In this document: one piece after another, positions 11,889-24,040 of the stretch | How positions within the stretch are numbered: the first letter of the stretch is position 1 | Layout of the letters: every line of letters starts with the position of its first letter | Assembly: GCA_036346375.1 (NCBI GenBank) | Contig: CM070501.1 | Location: forward strand, 56,647,326-56,711,325 | Length of the DNA: 64,000 bases | Direction of reading: 5' to 3' | From: Guadua angustifolia | Lineage: Eukaryota > Streptophyta > Magnoliopsida > Poales > Poaceae | The notes under the pieces: generated by a model | Database searches by the model: none | The model's input: the letters and a program-made list of their open reading frames with translations, nothing else | What the model was told of the DNA's origin: nothing | Program-made: the position numbers and the translations under genes

Positions 11889-12337
11889 TAAGATATAAGT
11901 TCTGAGGGGAACTTGTTTAGAGCGATACTTCGGTAGGGTATTGAGTATTGTTTTCACTCTGTATGGCTATTATCTACGCCAAATTCTAATTGTTAAACAG
12001 AATTAATGTTTAATCCTAATGTCATATGTGGTTAAGAACAGAAGCAGATTTAGGATATGCCCTTTTATCTGTTACCTATTCAAACTACAAATTTCGATAG
12101 CCGCTGGACCCTTATCTAGGAGACAATATATTGGAGAAATCGAAGTTCCTTCACAGTCGTGTAAGTAATTCCAATTCTGAAAAGATGCATTGGTAATATT
12201 TTGGCCATTGCAACATGATCTTCCATGCCATGCTACTGTTTACTTTGCAGGAAAGTGCAGGCAGCAGCCTAGAAAGGAAAAGATAATATTTTGGCCAAGT
12301 GCTAGCTTAGCTCGCTGCATCTTCAACCGGACTGGAT
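11889..12337. repeat. Direct repeat copy B (partner at 5296-5749)
   Basis: This is the second copy of the segment described at 5296-5749. It abuts the CTAG end of the Helitron on its left and the first TG of a copia LTR on its right, so both flanks of the original locus have been replaced by transposons. Confidence 0.8.
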
Positions 12338-13740
12338 TGTTGGAACAGAACGCTAAAACTTTGCTGCAATTTTCTCTTTTATTTCTTCTCGCTCTGTTCG
12401 CTTTTACAACTGGGGCTTACCCCCATATTTATACCCAAAACTTCAACCCACAAAACAGAATAGGATTCCACTTCCTTATATTAATCGGACTCCTTTTCCT
12501 AGATGGACTCTTAATCAAACTTTCTAAACTAAAACTTTCCTATTATAAGATTACATCCAACATTTTCCCTAATCTTATAATACCTTTGATCACGCCGATC
12601 TTCTCTCTCATCTCCAAGAATTGCTCAGCTCTTCAGTATCTTGTCTGCAGACATAAAACAACGCCCTCCTCTCTCCTTCTTTCTTGCAATCGTTGTTGCT
12701 ACAAAATTCCATGTTGTTGCATGCAAAGATCTGTCGTTCTCTTTTGCTCAAGACATCGCCTAGCTCGCTCTCGCTTCGCACAAGCCTAGCCGCTTGCTTG
12801 GTCCTCGGCTCAGACGTCACTCACTTCTTGTGCCGAATCGCACTATGCTCTCCGCCGCCACTCGCCAGATAGCTTTTGCTACCGCTCTATTTTTATGTGT
12901 TGCACCATCGCTATTTTTTTCAAGACGCCTTGAACGCTTTTTCTTCCACTTTTCAGTGACTCCACCGCTTGGGAGTCCACCTCCTCCAAAATTTTTTCTT
13001 CACACTAACCTCACAACAAACCGGTTTACAAGTTTTCAGAGAAATTTTATACAACCGATTTGGGGATCTCATGACCTTCATCAACAAATCTTTGTTCTTG
13101 TCATAAACACGCAAGAACTCCGCCGCAACTCTACTCTGCACCTTCTTCGCCAATTGTCCGAGATCGAGTATGTTGTTGCACAAACTCAGATATAATAAAT
13201 TTCAGAGAATAACCTCGATCGCCGTTTGCATTGTACCAACATTGTTCCTTTGCCTCTTATTTGCACAGAGCCATCGCCGAACTTGACGCTTCCTAAAATT
13301 TTTCGTCAAGTTCATGAAACACGAGCGATCTCCAATATGTGATTGCTTGCTCCATTGTCCAAATACCACAAATCAGGTGATCGTGGCTATCTCCTCCGGC
13401 TTAATTTAGGAATTATATTCTCCTCGCTCAACATCAAGATGTTCGGCTTTCTCTTTGCACAATGAGAGGAATAGAACTGCCGGTTCATCGTCTGCACTAG
13501 CTTGGGTGAGGTTTACCTCTTCATTCTTCTTCTTGTTCCAAAGAATCCGAAGCAAAGTGTCCATACTTGTTACAATTGAAGCACTTTATATGACTGCGAC
13601 ACTCCATCGCAGTAGTGACCATATTTTTCACATTCAAAACATTTGATATGTGACTTATCTCGTGGTCTGTAATCACCGTTTTGTTCAGACTTATCTCCTT
13701 GGTCACCTCTGTCTCCTCGACCACCTCTGCCTCCTCAACT
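12338..13740 (-). mobile_element. Ty1/copia retrotransposon remnant with internal deletion
   Basis: Reading the minus strand from high to low coordinates: a CCHC-like zinc knuckle (CFNCNKYGHFASDS, 13540-13585, with the last Cys replaced by Ser), then the protease motif WYLDNGASNH near 13370, then a GAG-pre-integrase stretch with RSPNRLYKISLKTCKPVC (within 13183-12953). After this the integrase, reverse transcriptase and RNase H that should follow are missing. An LTR ends at 12338 (minus-strand end GTTCTGTTCCAACA), with GGTATAAATATGG and AATAAA inside it. The upper LTR boundary and the partner LTR were not located. Frameshifts show that it is dead. Confidence 0.75.
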
Positions 13741-16060
13741 ACTGCTATTTGGAAAACAACTTAGATGGTGTCCATGCAGACTGATTTATTAACCCTCTTT
13801 TTTTTCGAAGAAGAACTATAGGTATTACTAATACCATGATAGAGCACCACAAACTAATCGGTGTTGCTTGCAGAGTGTCATTGGATGCCCCTCACTAAGC
13901 AGACAGGATGTAGGTTGACTGACCAAGCATAACCCTGATTCACTCCATCTTCAAAGGCGAGACGTTGCCAAAGAAGATGCCCATTTTTCCATGAGAAATC
14001 AGAGATGGAGGAGTACTGGTAGCACACCAAGCAAGCCAGCCGCTTGGACCAGATGGGCGTGTTTAGCCCTAGTGGGGAGACCAAAAAGCAGACCAACTTC
14101 AAAGCAAAGAAGATTCTAACTGGCCTAGCTCGTGTGCAAATGGCCTACTTATTATTATGCTCCAATTAAGTAGGCATAGCTAGGTAGGTAAGAGATTAGA
14201 AAGAAGTATAGTAGTAGTACAGCTGTAGATATGAACAACAACACCTCACTAACACGAGACAGATGTGAAATATCCTAACAGCAGAAGAGAGATATGTTGA
14301 AAATCTAGGTATTATTATTGTTTCAGATTTGAATATTAAACTAATTTCCAAAATAATTAAAGACAATAGGCACCACAAGCTACTGAAAAATAGATCCAGA
14401 AATTTCATGTATGAGACGAACAGAGAATTCTTACGATAGGATTGATGACGAAAAGGAAGCAAAAGCAAGAGCGACCGCCGAGAGGAAGTAGTCGACGCCG
14501 TGGATCGCGCCCAACGCCCGTAAGGAAGAAGAGCTCGAGCGTCGCTAGCATCGCTGCCGTAAACCTTATTGCCGCCTGCGTGTTCTCGCAGGCAACGGTT
14601 CGGAGATCCCGCCACCTTGCCTCGGTGCACGCCAAAGGAAGGTCGGTGAAGAACAAGCAGACGAAGACGCAACACGTGGATGAACGCGAGCGCAAGAGAC
14701 AAAAATCACATCTCGTCGACGCTCCAGATTTTATAGCTCGACTAGTAATCGCAATAAATTGACCGTCACGCTGAAATACGCAGACGCCAAGATGTGACTT
14801 TAGCCGTGCTCCTCACCCTCCATATGCCTCATTACAAGGCATGGTGGGAGCTCTCCCTTTTAAATTGGCTTTCTCCTCTCTTAACTAGCAATATGGTATT
14901 AATTTTTGTAGCTTTGGCATTAGAGATAAATAGACCACACGGGCCTCATTTCTAACAAGATAGATATGATGATGTGTCCAAATTACTCCTCTCACATGGA
15001 GTAGGGTGCAGTGCACTGGAGTAGTACAACTTTTTACTAGTTATCTAAAACGAAGAAAATCTGAATGATGGGGTATTTCTTTCTGTCTAAATAAAAAAAA
15101 TCTGCCCCCACAAAAAAGAACTGGGCATAAGTTTCTTCCAAAAGAGAAATGAGCATATTCGTTGTTAAAAAGAGAGAGAGTTAAGCATGCATGTATATGG
15201 AGAGACAGAGGGCAGGAAAGTTCTACATCTGAATAATGGCTTGAGCAGGAAGGGTCAAAAAAAGCAGCCAGCCATGCATTTGATTAGACATTATTCTACG
15301 AAATTCCTGCCTGCTTTTTGGCACTTGATCATGATTCAGGCCAAAAAGAGAAAATACACATCGCAGCCTTGTTTGAAGATATGCTAGCTAGTCCTCGGAA
15401 GAACGACCCTGCCCATCAGCCCATGTGTCGTGCATTTCATGAGCCATCAGTCCTCTCCTCTTAGCTAATTGGCCATCCAAGATTCATAATCAAAAGGATT
15501 CTGGAGTAGAAAATTTCCAGTCATAAGGATTTGATTATTGGAATGGGATCTTAACGTGGTACTCCTAGTAGCAGTTAGTTAATCCCTCGAGTTCAGAATG
15601 AAGGTGCAACTGTATGCATGCATGTGTGTAACTGTAACCAGTGATCCGTGGAGATCTTTGCCTTGGTTTGTTATGATCAGAGGTTAGCTGTAGTGCGCAG
15701 ACATCGATGACTGATCGGATGCCGGCCTCTGATTCTGTCGCGCTTGAACTGGACATGATGTCCAGATCTTCAGCCAGCTAGCGAGTATTCTGCAATTCCT
15801 TTCGTGGCTGGAAATCTCTCACGTCTGACTGCATGTCATTGCCACCGCACCCTTCTATTCTTTGCCGGATTTCATGAAAAGTTGCAGAAATTTGAGTGTT
15901 GGCTTAGCATTTTGCACGTAAGCACGACTAGTACCAGTACATGCACTCTAGTTTGTTCCCGTCGGTGGTGAGTAGCTTTATCACGACCGGGTCTAACTAA
16001 GCTGCGTGTGCACGTGGCAATAAGGCAAGGCGTCGTGAACACCAGCGTAGCTCATCAGCA
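13741..16060. other. Intergenic, no supported gene
   Basis: Open frames at 14442-14762 (plus) and 14702-14196 or 14695-14405 (minus) overlap one another in a locally GC-rich patch. None has a recognisable domain, and no homologous counterpart elsewhere in the window supports one of them. The rest is AT-rich. Confidence 0.4.
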
Positions 16061-17545
16061 GCTAAGTCATCTTCAACGATATTCTCTAAATCTGGATCTC
16101 TATATCCACATATACAGAATTTTCTAAAAAATATATATTTCCTATATCTCTTCCCTCTCCAACAGCATTCCCCAAATCTCACTCCTTATTTTCTTCATCC
16201 TATATTATAATGATATTTCATAACCAACGTTTATTTTTTAGCGGGGTAAATTCGAACGGCTATTTTTTAATATGAAAATTTAAATTTTAAAATTTATTTT
16301 TGTAGGAATTTAAAATTCGAACGACTATTTTTAAATACGGGAATTTAAAATTTGAAACTAGAATGCTCTCAGATTGACATCACTAAGCTGCTATCATTAA
16401 CTTGCAATGTGTTTAACTGTCAACAAGAAGCTCTTTTCATTCTGGACATGCTGTGATTTAGCAGTCAACCATCAACCAGCATAATGAACAAACTATTTTG
16501 GCTACAACCTGCATGTCCCTTTACCTTTCCCAGCAAAAAATGAAAAGAACAAGTGAAGTATGAACTTAAATGTTGATTTAGCAAATATCACATCCCAGAA
16601 ACTTAAGAATGAGAAGCCACAGCTCATAGTCCATAACCTAAAGACTTAGGGACAAACTGAATGACTAGAAGCAAAAGAAACAATCTTGGTTCAGCCTGAC
16701 CTATTACATCTTCTAGCTATTATGTCGCTCTGCAAGCTCATGTAATATTATTTTTGTGATTCAGTGCAGCGACTTAGATCAATGCCCATAATTCTCTCCT
16801 CCTCGACATTTTCTTGAATTCAAGTTCATTTTTTATTAATTCAAGCCTCTCTTTCTCTTACTCAATCTTCAATTGTTCTTGTGCATATAGTCGTTCATAT
16901 CGCTCATCTTTTTTTCTCTTTTTCATATTCTCAAGTTTCATCTTTTCCTTTCTAAAATTTTCTAATGCTTCCATGTAAAATTTGATGTTGGAGCAACTTC
17001 TTTAACTCGATGTAATCGTTCTTTCGCCGCCTTGATGTCCAATTGATCTATTTAAGTGATCATCTTCTGCACTAGGGTGGTCCTCATCAAGATGAATTAC
17101 ATTAGAGCTAATAGGACCGGAAGATCCCAGACTTATACTACTTGATGTCTTTTGCTTCTTCTGAGATAATCAAGTACTCCACTTAGGATGGTGTTACAAA
17201 ACATTCCAGCAATGCAAAAGCGCAAACAATCGCCCTTCTTCCTCCTAGTACAAAGTTTTAGCTTGCATAATCTGTACAACCACACAAACAACAATCCATC
17301 AACAAACCATCTACAAATAGGAAAGTTATATAGATTATAGACCAACATTGTCTTGCTTAGTTAACCCGCTTTGATTTCGACACTCAATCCGATCACGACA
17401 CCCACAAAACTTGTTCATTGCTTCTTGAACAACAGACCATTGATGTGTAAGTGAAGCATGTGAACGATCTGAGGTGAAAGTTTTGTTCTCATAGAAGTAG
17501 TCATGTATTCTTCTCCAATATGTGGCACGGGATTGTTAGTTCCCC
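16061..17545 (-). pseudogene. PIF/Harbinger transposon ORF1 (Myb/SANT-like) remnant
   Basis: On the minus strand from about 17545 one reads YWRRIHDYFYENKTF, HQWSVVQEAMNKFCGC and RNQSG, the Myb/SANT-type DNA-binding region of plant PIF/Harbinger ORF1 proteins. Further on come FLHCWNVL and HHPKWST, then SSGPISSN and a charged ERYERLYAQEQLKIE helix near 16880, in the normal family order. Stops (for example a TAA before QSRATYW) and frame changes break it, so it is a decayed copy. ORF1 normally acts with a separate DDE transposase, which was not found here. The AT-rich end with TCTTCAACGATATTC near 16070 may be one transposon terminus. Confidence 0.7.
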
Positions 17546-18997
17546 TGTATTATATCGATACTAATGTTAAGCCATGCAAACACCAACAAATTGTCTTCCT
17601 TCTCAGAGAAATCTTTTGATCTTCTATTGTTTGGTCTTATCTAGGGACTATCCGTATGCACTAGGAGATGGTTGTGAACCAATTAGGCTTTCCTATGGAG
17701 AAGATTTAGAACCATCCCAATTGAATGCATCTCTTCCCTCACTCAACAGGTTAATATAGAAGCTATCCATAATTTCTCTTCTGCCAACAACAAAATTTCT
17801 CAAGTTAAGAAACAACAATACAATATATTAACAAGTCTTAACAACATCTATTAATAATACAATATCTTAACAAGTCTTAATTAGTCTTAACAACATCCAT
17901 CAACATTACAATATTTGAACAAGTCTTAACATTAATACAGGGCTAGAACACTCCTGAATCATCACTATCAATATAATGTCGATACCCTCATCTTCACAAT
18001 ACTGTCTGCCATCACGTTTACCCTTGTCATCACTCTAGTAGTCGCAAGGAACACACAAATCAGGGTCTACATCCCTTGAGGCTCTACTTCATCTCTTTGC
18101 ATCAATTCATGTGATTGTATGGTAACCTGCTCAAAGCTGCGAGCTATAGTTTCGATGTCAATCACAAAGTTATTGAGTTCATTGCCACATGGACAAGTGT
18201 TAGGACTAAAATTGTCTTGTGTAATTTTGTTAAGGTCAGATGTGATGCACTCTATTTGTTTACTGTCCATACCAAGCCTCTATTGAGTTTCTCCAGATCC
18301 TTGTCTATCTACATGTATTATAAGTGTGTAATAAACAAACTATTAGCCGTCATATAGGTTTAATACCTAAGTGTTGATTAGCAAAAGGACTTTTCTACCA
18401 CACCACTATTTTGGGAAGATGCAAGTAATGAAAAACAGGTCCTAGAAAACAATATTGATCAACCTGCTTGGCAACGTTCAAAAGGTAGAGATAATGTTAT
18501 CAAGTTGAGCAACAAAACCCACATTTTCCCCTTATATCAAGTATAAACCTAGGCAAGTATATCTGGAAAAAGATGTCATCCTTCCATTGCAGCATTGCTT
18601 GTTCTTTCGAGGACTAGATCTGGATGTAACAAGCACTTTCCCTAAGCATTGCTGTTCACATCATCATTCATTCATGGGAACAGTAGATAAAAGTGAGGCT
18701 TCCACCATATCTAGAAAAGGATGCCCTCTTTGTGATTCTAAGTGTGTATCAAAAACTCAATCTAAAAGAAGTGCATTGCTTTTCTAAACCATTTGACCAG
18801 ATCATCTAGTGATTGCTAATGGTTATTGAAATAGTGATACCTATTTTTCTGACACTATATAAAACAAGTTCTAAACCACTTGACTAGATCGGCTAGTCAG
18901 GCTTATAGTTCTTATCAGGACTAGAAAATATGGCATTGCAGTTGCGAAAAGCAATTATTATTTGGGAATAACGATAAATAATACAATTATAGATCTC
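17546..18997. other. AT-rich intergenic sequence with short direct repeats
   Basis: At 17817-17935 three imperfect units built on ACAATAT...TTAACAAGTCTTAACAACAT are repeated. No frame over about 80 codons exists and nothing resembles a known protein. It could be the interior of the decayed PIF/Harbinger element. Confidence 0.35.
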
Positions 18998-19685
18998 AAT
19001 TTTAAGTAGAAGACTAAACTTACAAGTTCATGGAGAAATACTTCCTTGTGTTTGTCCAAACTTGCTAACTATGTCCAGAATAAGTTCCCTACAGTTTCAA
19101 CACAGCTAGTTATCTGAATCTTCAGTCAAAAATTTTGTCAAGAACATGTCACCATTCCGCTCATTCAGAATGGTGCCATCAACTCCACCAAAAAGGTGAG
19201 CAAAATAACCATGACGCTATGTGGCTGGACAGAGAGCGAAAGGGAACTTGATCGTACCAGATTTTGGTCCAGATTTTGCATACATAGAACTACTTTCCCA
19301 GACATATAAGGAAGGAACTAGACAAAATATATTGTTAGTCAGCCTATGCCAGAGGCAAAAACTGACAACCATTAGGTTGCATTCTAAGCTAATCTGGTTG
19401 CAATCAACAAATCCAAATCATGAGGTTTGACAACAAAGTGAGTGAGTGAGCCTATCAGAGAACAAATCACATGTTGTTAGCACAAAATCTATGCAGGAAC
19501 CATCACCATATTCCCACATTCGTACCAAAATCACAAAATCTTTTCTTTTTTGGGATTACTAGGGTTCATACCTTATAGATCTGCTTGATCCCGCAGCATC
19601 CGAGGTTGAAGAGGACGATGCGAGATGCACTAGGTTGACGATGAAGCCGGGGACAAGATCCAGTGGGAGGGAAGTAGCCTGGGTC

Positions 19686-20625
19686 TAGGGGTGAAAACGG
19701 TGATTCGAACCCATTTTTTCTCGATTCGAACCAGGATCTGAGCTAGCGGATACGGATATAGGGCGGATATGTGGGTTTGGGTGAAGCGAATAAAGATATA
19801 CGGATAATGCACGCATATATAGAGTAATATATATTGAATTAAAACCATACAAGTACATGACTATAGTAACAAATTATATATCACCAAACTCAACAAACGT
19901 TGTAGAAAGAATATGCTACTTTAGTAGGGGTGGCAATTGTACCATGGTTCAGGTACCCTCGGGTTTTCACCGATCGGTCGATTCGGGTTTTAAGTTTTAC
20001 CATGAGTTCTTGGCGGGTACCCAAAATGGGTTCGGTTGGGTTAGGTTTTAATTTTCACATGGTACCCATCTGCAACCAATACTATATACCATCGGGTTCA
20101 AGTACCGGGTTTGGGGTCGGTTTGGTACCAGTTCGAGTTGATTCAGTTTTGGATTTGGGTTTCTTGTCGGTGGGTTTTGCAAAACCAGACATAACCTATT
20201 GCCACCGTATACAAAACCCATCGAATTGCCGTCGGATTTCGGTACCCAGTTCGGTTGAGTATAGATTTTACCGATATGGTATTCGGGTTCGGTCCGGTTT
20301 TTCAATTGATTTGATCGGATCGGGTTTTGTAAAACCGCACCTGACCAATCGTCCATCTCTATACTTTAGGATCAATAGAACCAACTAATTGTTAATATAA
20401 ATGGGCGATATGGAAAAATATGTTGAAAATGGGATGGGCCTTCGATATCCGAATAGGAAAAATCCGGATATCCGAATAGGAAAATCTGAATATCCGGATC
20501 CGTCCGATTCTGGGATATTGGATGTTCCGTGATCCGATCCCAAATCCGGATTCAAGTATCTGGATCCGGTCTCGGATCCGACAGGATAGTAAAGGTGGGA
20601 GATATCCGACCCGTTTTCATCCCTA
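19686..20625. mobile_element. hAT-type MITE, outer element (contains a nested MITE)
   Basis: Terminal inverted repeats are TAGGGGTGAAAACGG on the left and its near-complement CCGTTTTCATCCCTA on the right. The 8-base target duplication CCTGGGTC is exact on both sides (19678-19685 and 20626-20633), which is the hAT length. The interior consists of CCGGATATCCG-like degenerate repeats and encodes nothing. A second MITE is inserted at 19925-20361. Confidence 0.88.
19925..20361. mobile_element. hAT-type MITE nested inside the previous one
   Basis: The left end is TAGGGGTGGCAATTG; the right end read in reverse is TAGAGATGGACGATTG. An exact 8-base duplication, TACTTTAG, flanks it (19917-19924 and 20362-20369). 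Its interior is rich in CGGGTT/GGTACC. It must have inserted after the outer element and before the tandem duplication, since both copies carry it. Confidence 0.85.
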
Positions 20626-22742
20626 CCTGGGTCTCTTCGCCCTAGGGACGGAGCGGTAGCTAGCCTCCTCAAGGGCGTGAGACCGACCGGTGATCCGTCG
20701 GCTTGCCTCCTCCACGGCGCGCAACGGAGCAGTGGAGAGGTGCCTCACCTCCTGGACGTTGCGGGACGGAGCGGCAACTCGCGGCGCTGGCCTCTTGGAC
20801 AATCCTCGTGGGCGCGGGAGCAACTGGCCATTGCTTCAGACGCGATGGGGAACAGGATGAGGATAGGAGAGAGGATCCTGAAAAATAGGGATTCTCTCTC
20901 CATTACGTAAAAATGGGGAATCGGCTCGAAAAGCTGTTGGAGGCTTCATTTTTCTTTGCGCATCTACAGATTCTATATTTTTCAGATAGGGGTTGGGAAA
21001 GGGAAGCTGTTGGAGTTGCCCTAAGACCCTCGATGTTTGGAGTGCAGAGATTTCCTAGAAAATGAAGTGTTTCAATTTCTACGTGAATAGAGAAAAATTT
21101 CACGTGTCAAGGTGGCACTAGTTTACTATCGTGCTGTCGAATGATCCTGACAGACGAGTAACGTGTCACCATCTAATCTAACTTAGGAAGATGTGTTTCT
21201 ATATATCACTATTATTTAAAAGTTACATAAATATTAAAATATGAATGCATGGTAGATGGTAATTAATTATCTCTTTTCTTAAATACTAGCCTTTTCATTC
21301 AAGGAGAACCTAGCTACATAATGCAGTACATGCCACCGGTGCTCTAGTGAATAACCTATTGGGAAATTAACATGGCATAATATTAATTTAATTCCATAGA
21401 TGTGTAATAAAAACATGATGTTAAAAATTACGTCTACAACAAGATTACTAGCAGCAAGCATTCTCATCAGAATTAATTACAAAGAGAGATTCTTTGGACC
21501 TATAACCCGTCGGTCCCAAATACTTACAACACGCTTGATGTAAGAAAGGAAGTTACGCAAAAGTGATGCTACGATTGAAGATAAAGACAAGCAGGCAGGA
21601 TGTCAATTAGACAGTGTCGGATTGGCGACACTACTCTCCCTTATGCCCGTTGAACGATAGGTGAAGGGACGAACGACTTCGGGTGGTAGCAAACACGGAA
21701 AGCGTAAAATCACTATAGGAGAACAAGATTGGTTTTCTATCATGTGTTTTCTCGTGAACAAGGATGTCTCCCTTAAAAAGTGCATACAAAAACATCTCGC
21801 AAAACACAATGAGAAGCGCCATGATTCTAGGAACCATCCTCGAATCTCGCATCGTATGCAACAGACTAACCGTAAGAAACATGTGTCTCCTTGAGTCCGC
21901 AACACCACATCAGTAGTTTAGGTGTAAAGTGATGTGGCATAATTGGTACATGTGATAAAAGGTTAAGTACACTTAGCACATCTCTCTGCGTCGTCACAAT
22001 TTACAAGTCACGAATAAACACGTGCGTGTGTGTACAAAGCCCAACATAGCCAATCATGTGTACCTCTAGTCATGCCACTAACTCACACTAGAGCTATGAA
22101 GGAGCTCCCTTATAAGTTGATTCCACTCTACATAGCTAAACAATATAGTACTAAAGACCATACCCCACCTTAACACCCCTTTGACTTCTTCTATTGAATT
22201 AATTCCAACATAACCCTAGGGGTGGCAATGGCTAGAGATAAGGCGGGGCATTCACCGCTTTGTGCCCATGGAGGAGTGTGTCTTAAGGAAAGTGGAAACC
22301 GACAAGGCAAAGCAAAGTTGTGGATCTAAAACGAGAGAGAGAAATTGATAAAAAGATAGAGAGAGAAAAAAAGAAGAGAAAAGGAGGATGACAATAGTGA
22401 TTAATATTTTTTTAATTTAGCTCTGATGCGAAAGCACTTGTAAAAGTGACCTTATTCGTGAGTGTGATAGGCGTGATAGGCGATATGTGTCCCCTATCGT
22501 ATCTTGATAGCTCGGTAAGCCTCTTACGCCGTGGGACCACGGTAGTTGTCAAGTAAGCATGACAGAAAGGGCAAGTTCTGAGGCAATGTAGAGCGACAGG
22601 TGCTACTGATGAAACATGGCAATACAGCAAATCCTACCGAGACACGACAACGTGGTAGGTCCTACTGAGCCACGATAGTCTCTGAAAGCACGCCTAGTGC
22701 AATAGCTCCCTCTCAAGCTCCATATACGCAGCATAATGCTAG

Positions 22743-23107
22743 GGCCTGTTTGGGGGCGCTTTAGCTTTACTTGACTTTGGGCCAAAAGCTCCCCAACAGA
22801 ATGGCTACAAAGCAACTGGGAAGCTAAGCCACGCAGAGTACCCCAAAGATGAAGCGCGAGGAGGAGCTTATGGCTTGGCTTGACCACCTCCTACCTCGTC
22901 GCCTGCTTCTCGACCTCACCCAGCCCTGCCTCACGCACCTCTCCACTTAGACGCCATCGTATTTAGCTATGTTGTTACCTCCCCCGATTGGTCAAAGCTA
23001 GCTACAACAACTAGTTTACCAAACATCATAACAAGAAAAGCCACTATGACTGTAGCTTCTATGATAGAACCAAAAAACATTTCAGCCAGAACTCCCCAAA
23101 ACAGGCC
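22743..23107. mobile_element. Tourist/PIF-like MITE (copy 1)
   Basis: The element begins GGCCTGTTTGGGGG and ends CCCCAAAACAGGCC, flanked by the trinucleotide TAG on both sides (22740-22742 and 23108-23110). The equivalent in the second duplicate is 51 bases longer. It is non-coding. Confidence 0.75.
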
Positions 23108-23226
23108 TAGGTTTGCGACTTCCACATGGTCGAATACATGACTCGATGAGGTTCCGAGTATCACCACGATAGTAGATGACATAAGTCACTTGCTATTGCA
23201 GACTTCTCAATTCGTTGGAGGAGCAA

Positions 23227-23359
23227 TCTATTATAGTATTAAATCAAAGGAAAAATAAGCCACCACATTCACTCTCAAGGTTAGATATTCTCATATTAAT
23301 CAAAGAAAAAAATAAAGATCTACATCGTTGATAATGGTGGGTCTAGATTATAACGGTCT
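23227..23359 (+). mobile_element. Truncated 5' end of an AT-rich Helitron-like element
   Basis: Bases from TCTATTATAGTATTAAATC (23227, preceded by A) to 23359 match the beginning of the element at 27703. The rest is missing because the tandem duplication junction falls inside it. Confidence 0.7.
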
Positions 23360-24040
23360 AATTTTAAGTAGAAGACTAAACTTACAAGTTCATGGAGAAA
23401 TACTTCCTTGTGTTTGTCCAAACTTGCTAACTATGTCCAGAATAAGTTCCCTACAGTTTCAACATAGCTAGTTATCTGAATCTTCAGTCAAAAATTTTGT
23501 CAAGAACATGTCACCATTCTGCTCATTCAGAACGGTGCCATCAACTCCACCAAAAAGGTGAGCAAAATAACCATGACGCTATGTGGCTGGACAGAGAGCG
23601 AAAGGGAACTTGATCGTACCAGAGTTTGGTCAAGATTTTGCATACATAGAACTACTTTCCCAGACATATAAGGAAGGAACCAGACAAAATATATTGTCAG
23701 ATAGCCTATGCCAGAGGCAAAAACTGACAACCATTAGGTTGCATTCTAAGCTAATCTGGTTGCAATTCCAAATCATGAGGTTTGACAACAAAGTGAGTGA
23801 GTGAGCCTATCAAAGAACAAATCACATGTTTTTAGCACAAAATCTACGTAGGAACCATCACCATATTCCCACATTCGTACCAAAATCGCAAAATCTTTTC
23901 TTTTTTGGGATTACTAGGGTTCATACCTTATAGATTTGCTTGATCCCACAGCACCCGAGGTTGAAGAGGACGATGCGAGATGGACTAGGTTGACGATGAA
24001 GCCGGAGACCAGATCCGGTGGGAGGGAAGTAGCCTGGGTC

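Larger units (their letters stand above)
18998..23359. repeat. Tandem segmental duplication, copy 1 (4.36 kb)
   Basis: The segment from AATTTTAAGTAGAAGAC (18998) to AACGGTCT (23359) is repeated immediately downstream at 23360-27836. Order and content are fully collinear. It carries two nested hAT MITEs, a Tourist-like MITE and the first 133 bases of a Helitron-like element, but no intact gene. Open frames inside it are by-products of repeated GGGTT/CCGGATATCC sequence in the MITEs. Copy 1 is about 115 bases shorter than copy 2 because of many 1-8 base losses concentrated in GC-rich stretches. Confidence 0.93.

Noticed and set aside
5296..12337. Interpretation of the 450-bp direct repeats as LTRs of one retrotransposon
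   Set aside because: The repeats lack TG...CA ends and a primer-binding site, and the sequence between them is a mix of LINEs and Helitrons.
14196..14762. Protein genes of 96-168 codons on both strands
   Set aside because: Frames overlap in opposite directions, have no recognised domain and no splice or promoter support.
19930..20388. 152-codon ORF (and its equivalents at 24319-24749)
   Set aside because: It lies entirely inside the nested MITE and is made of repeated GGGTT/GGTACC sequence.
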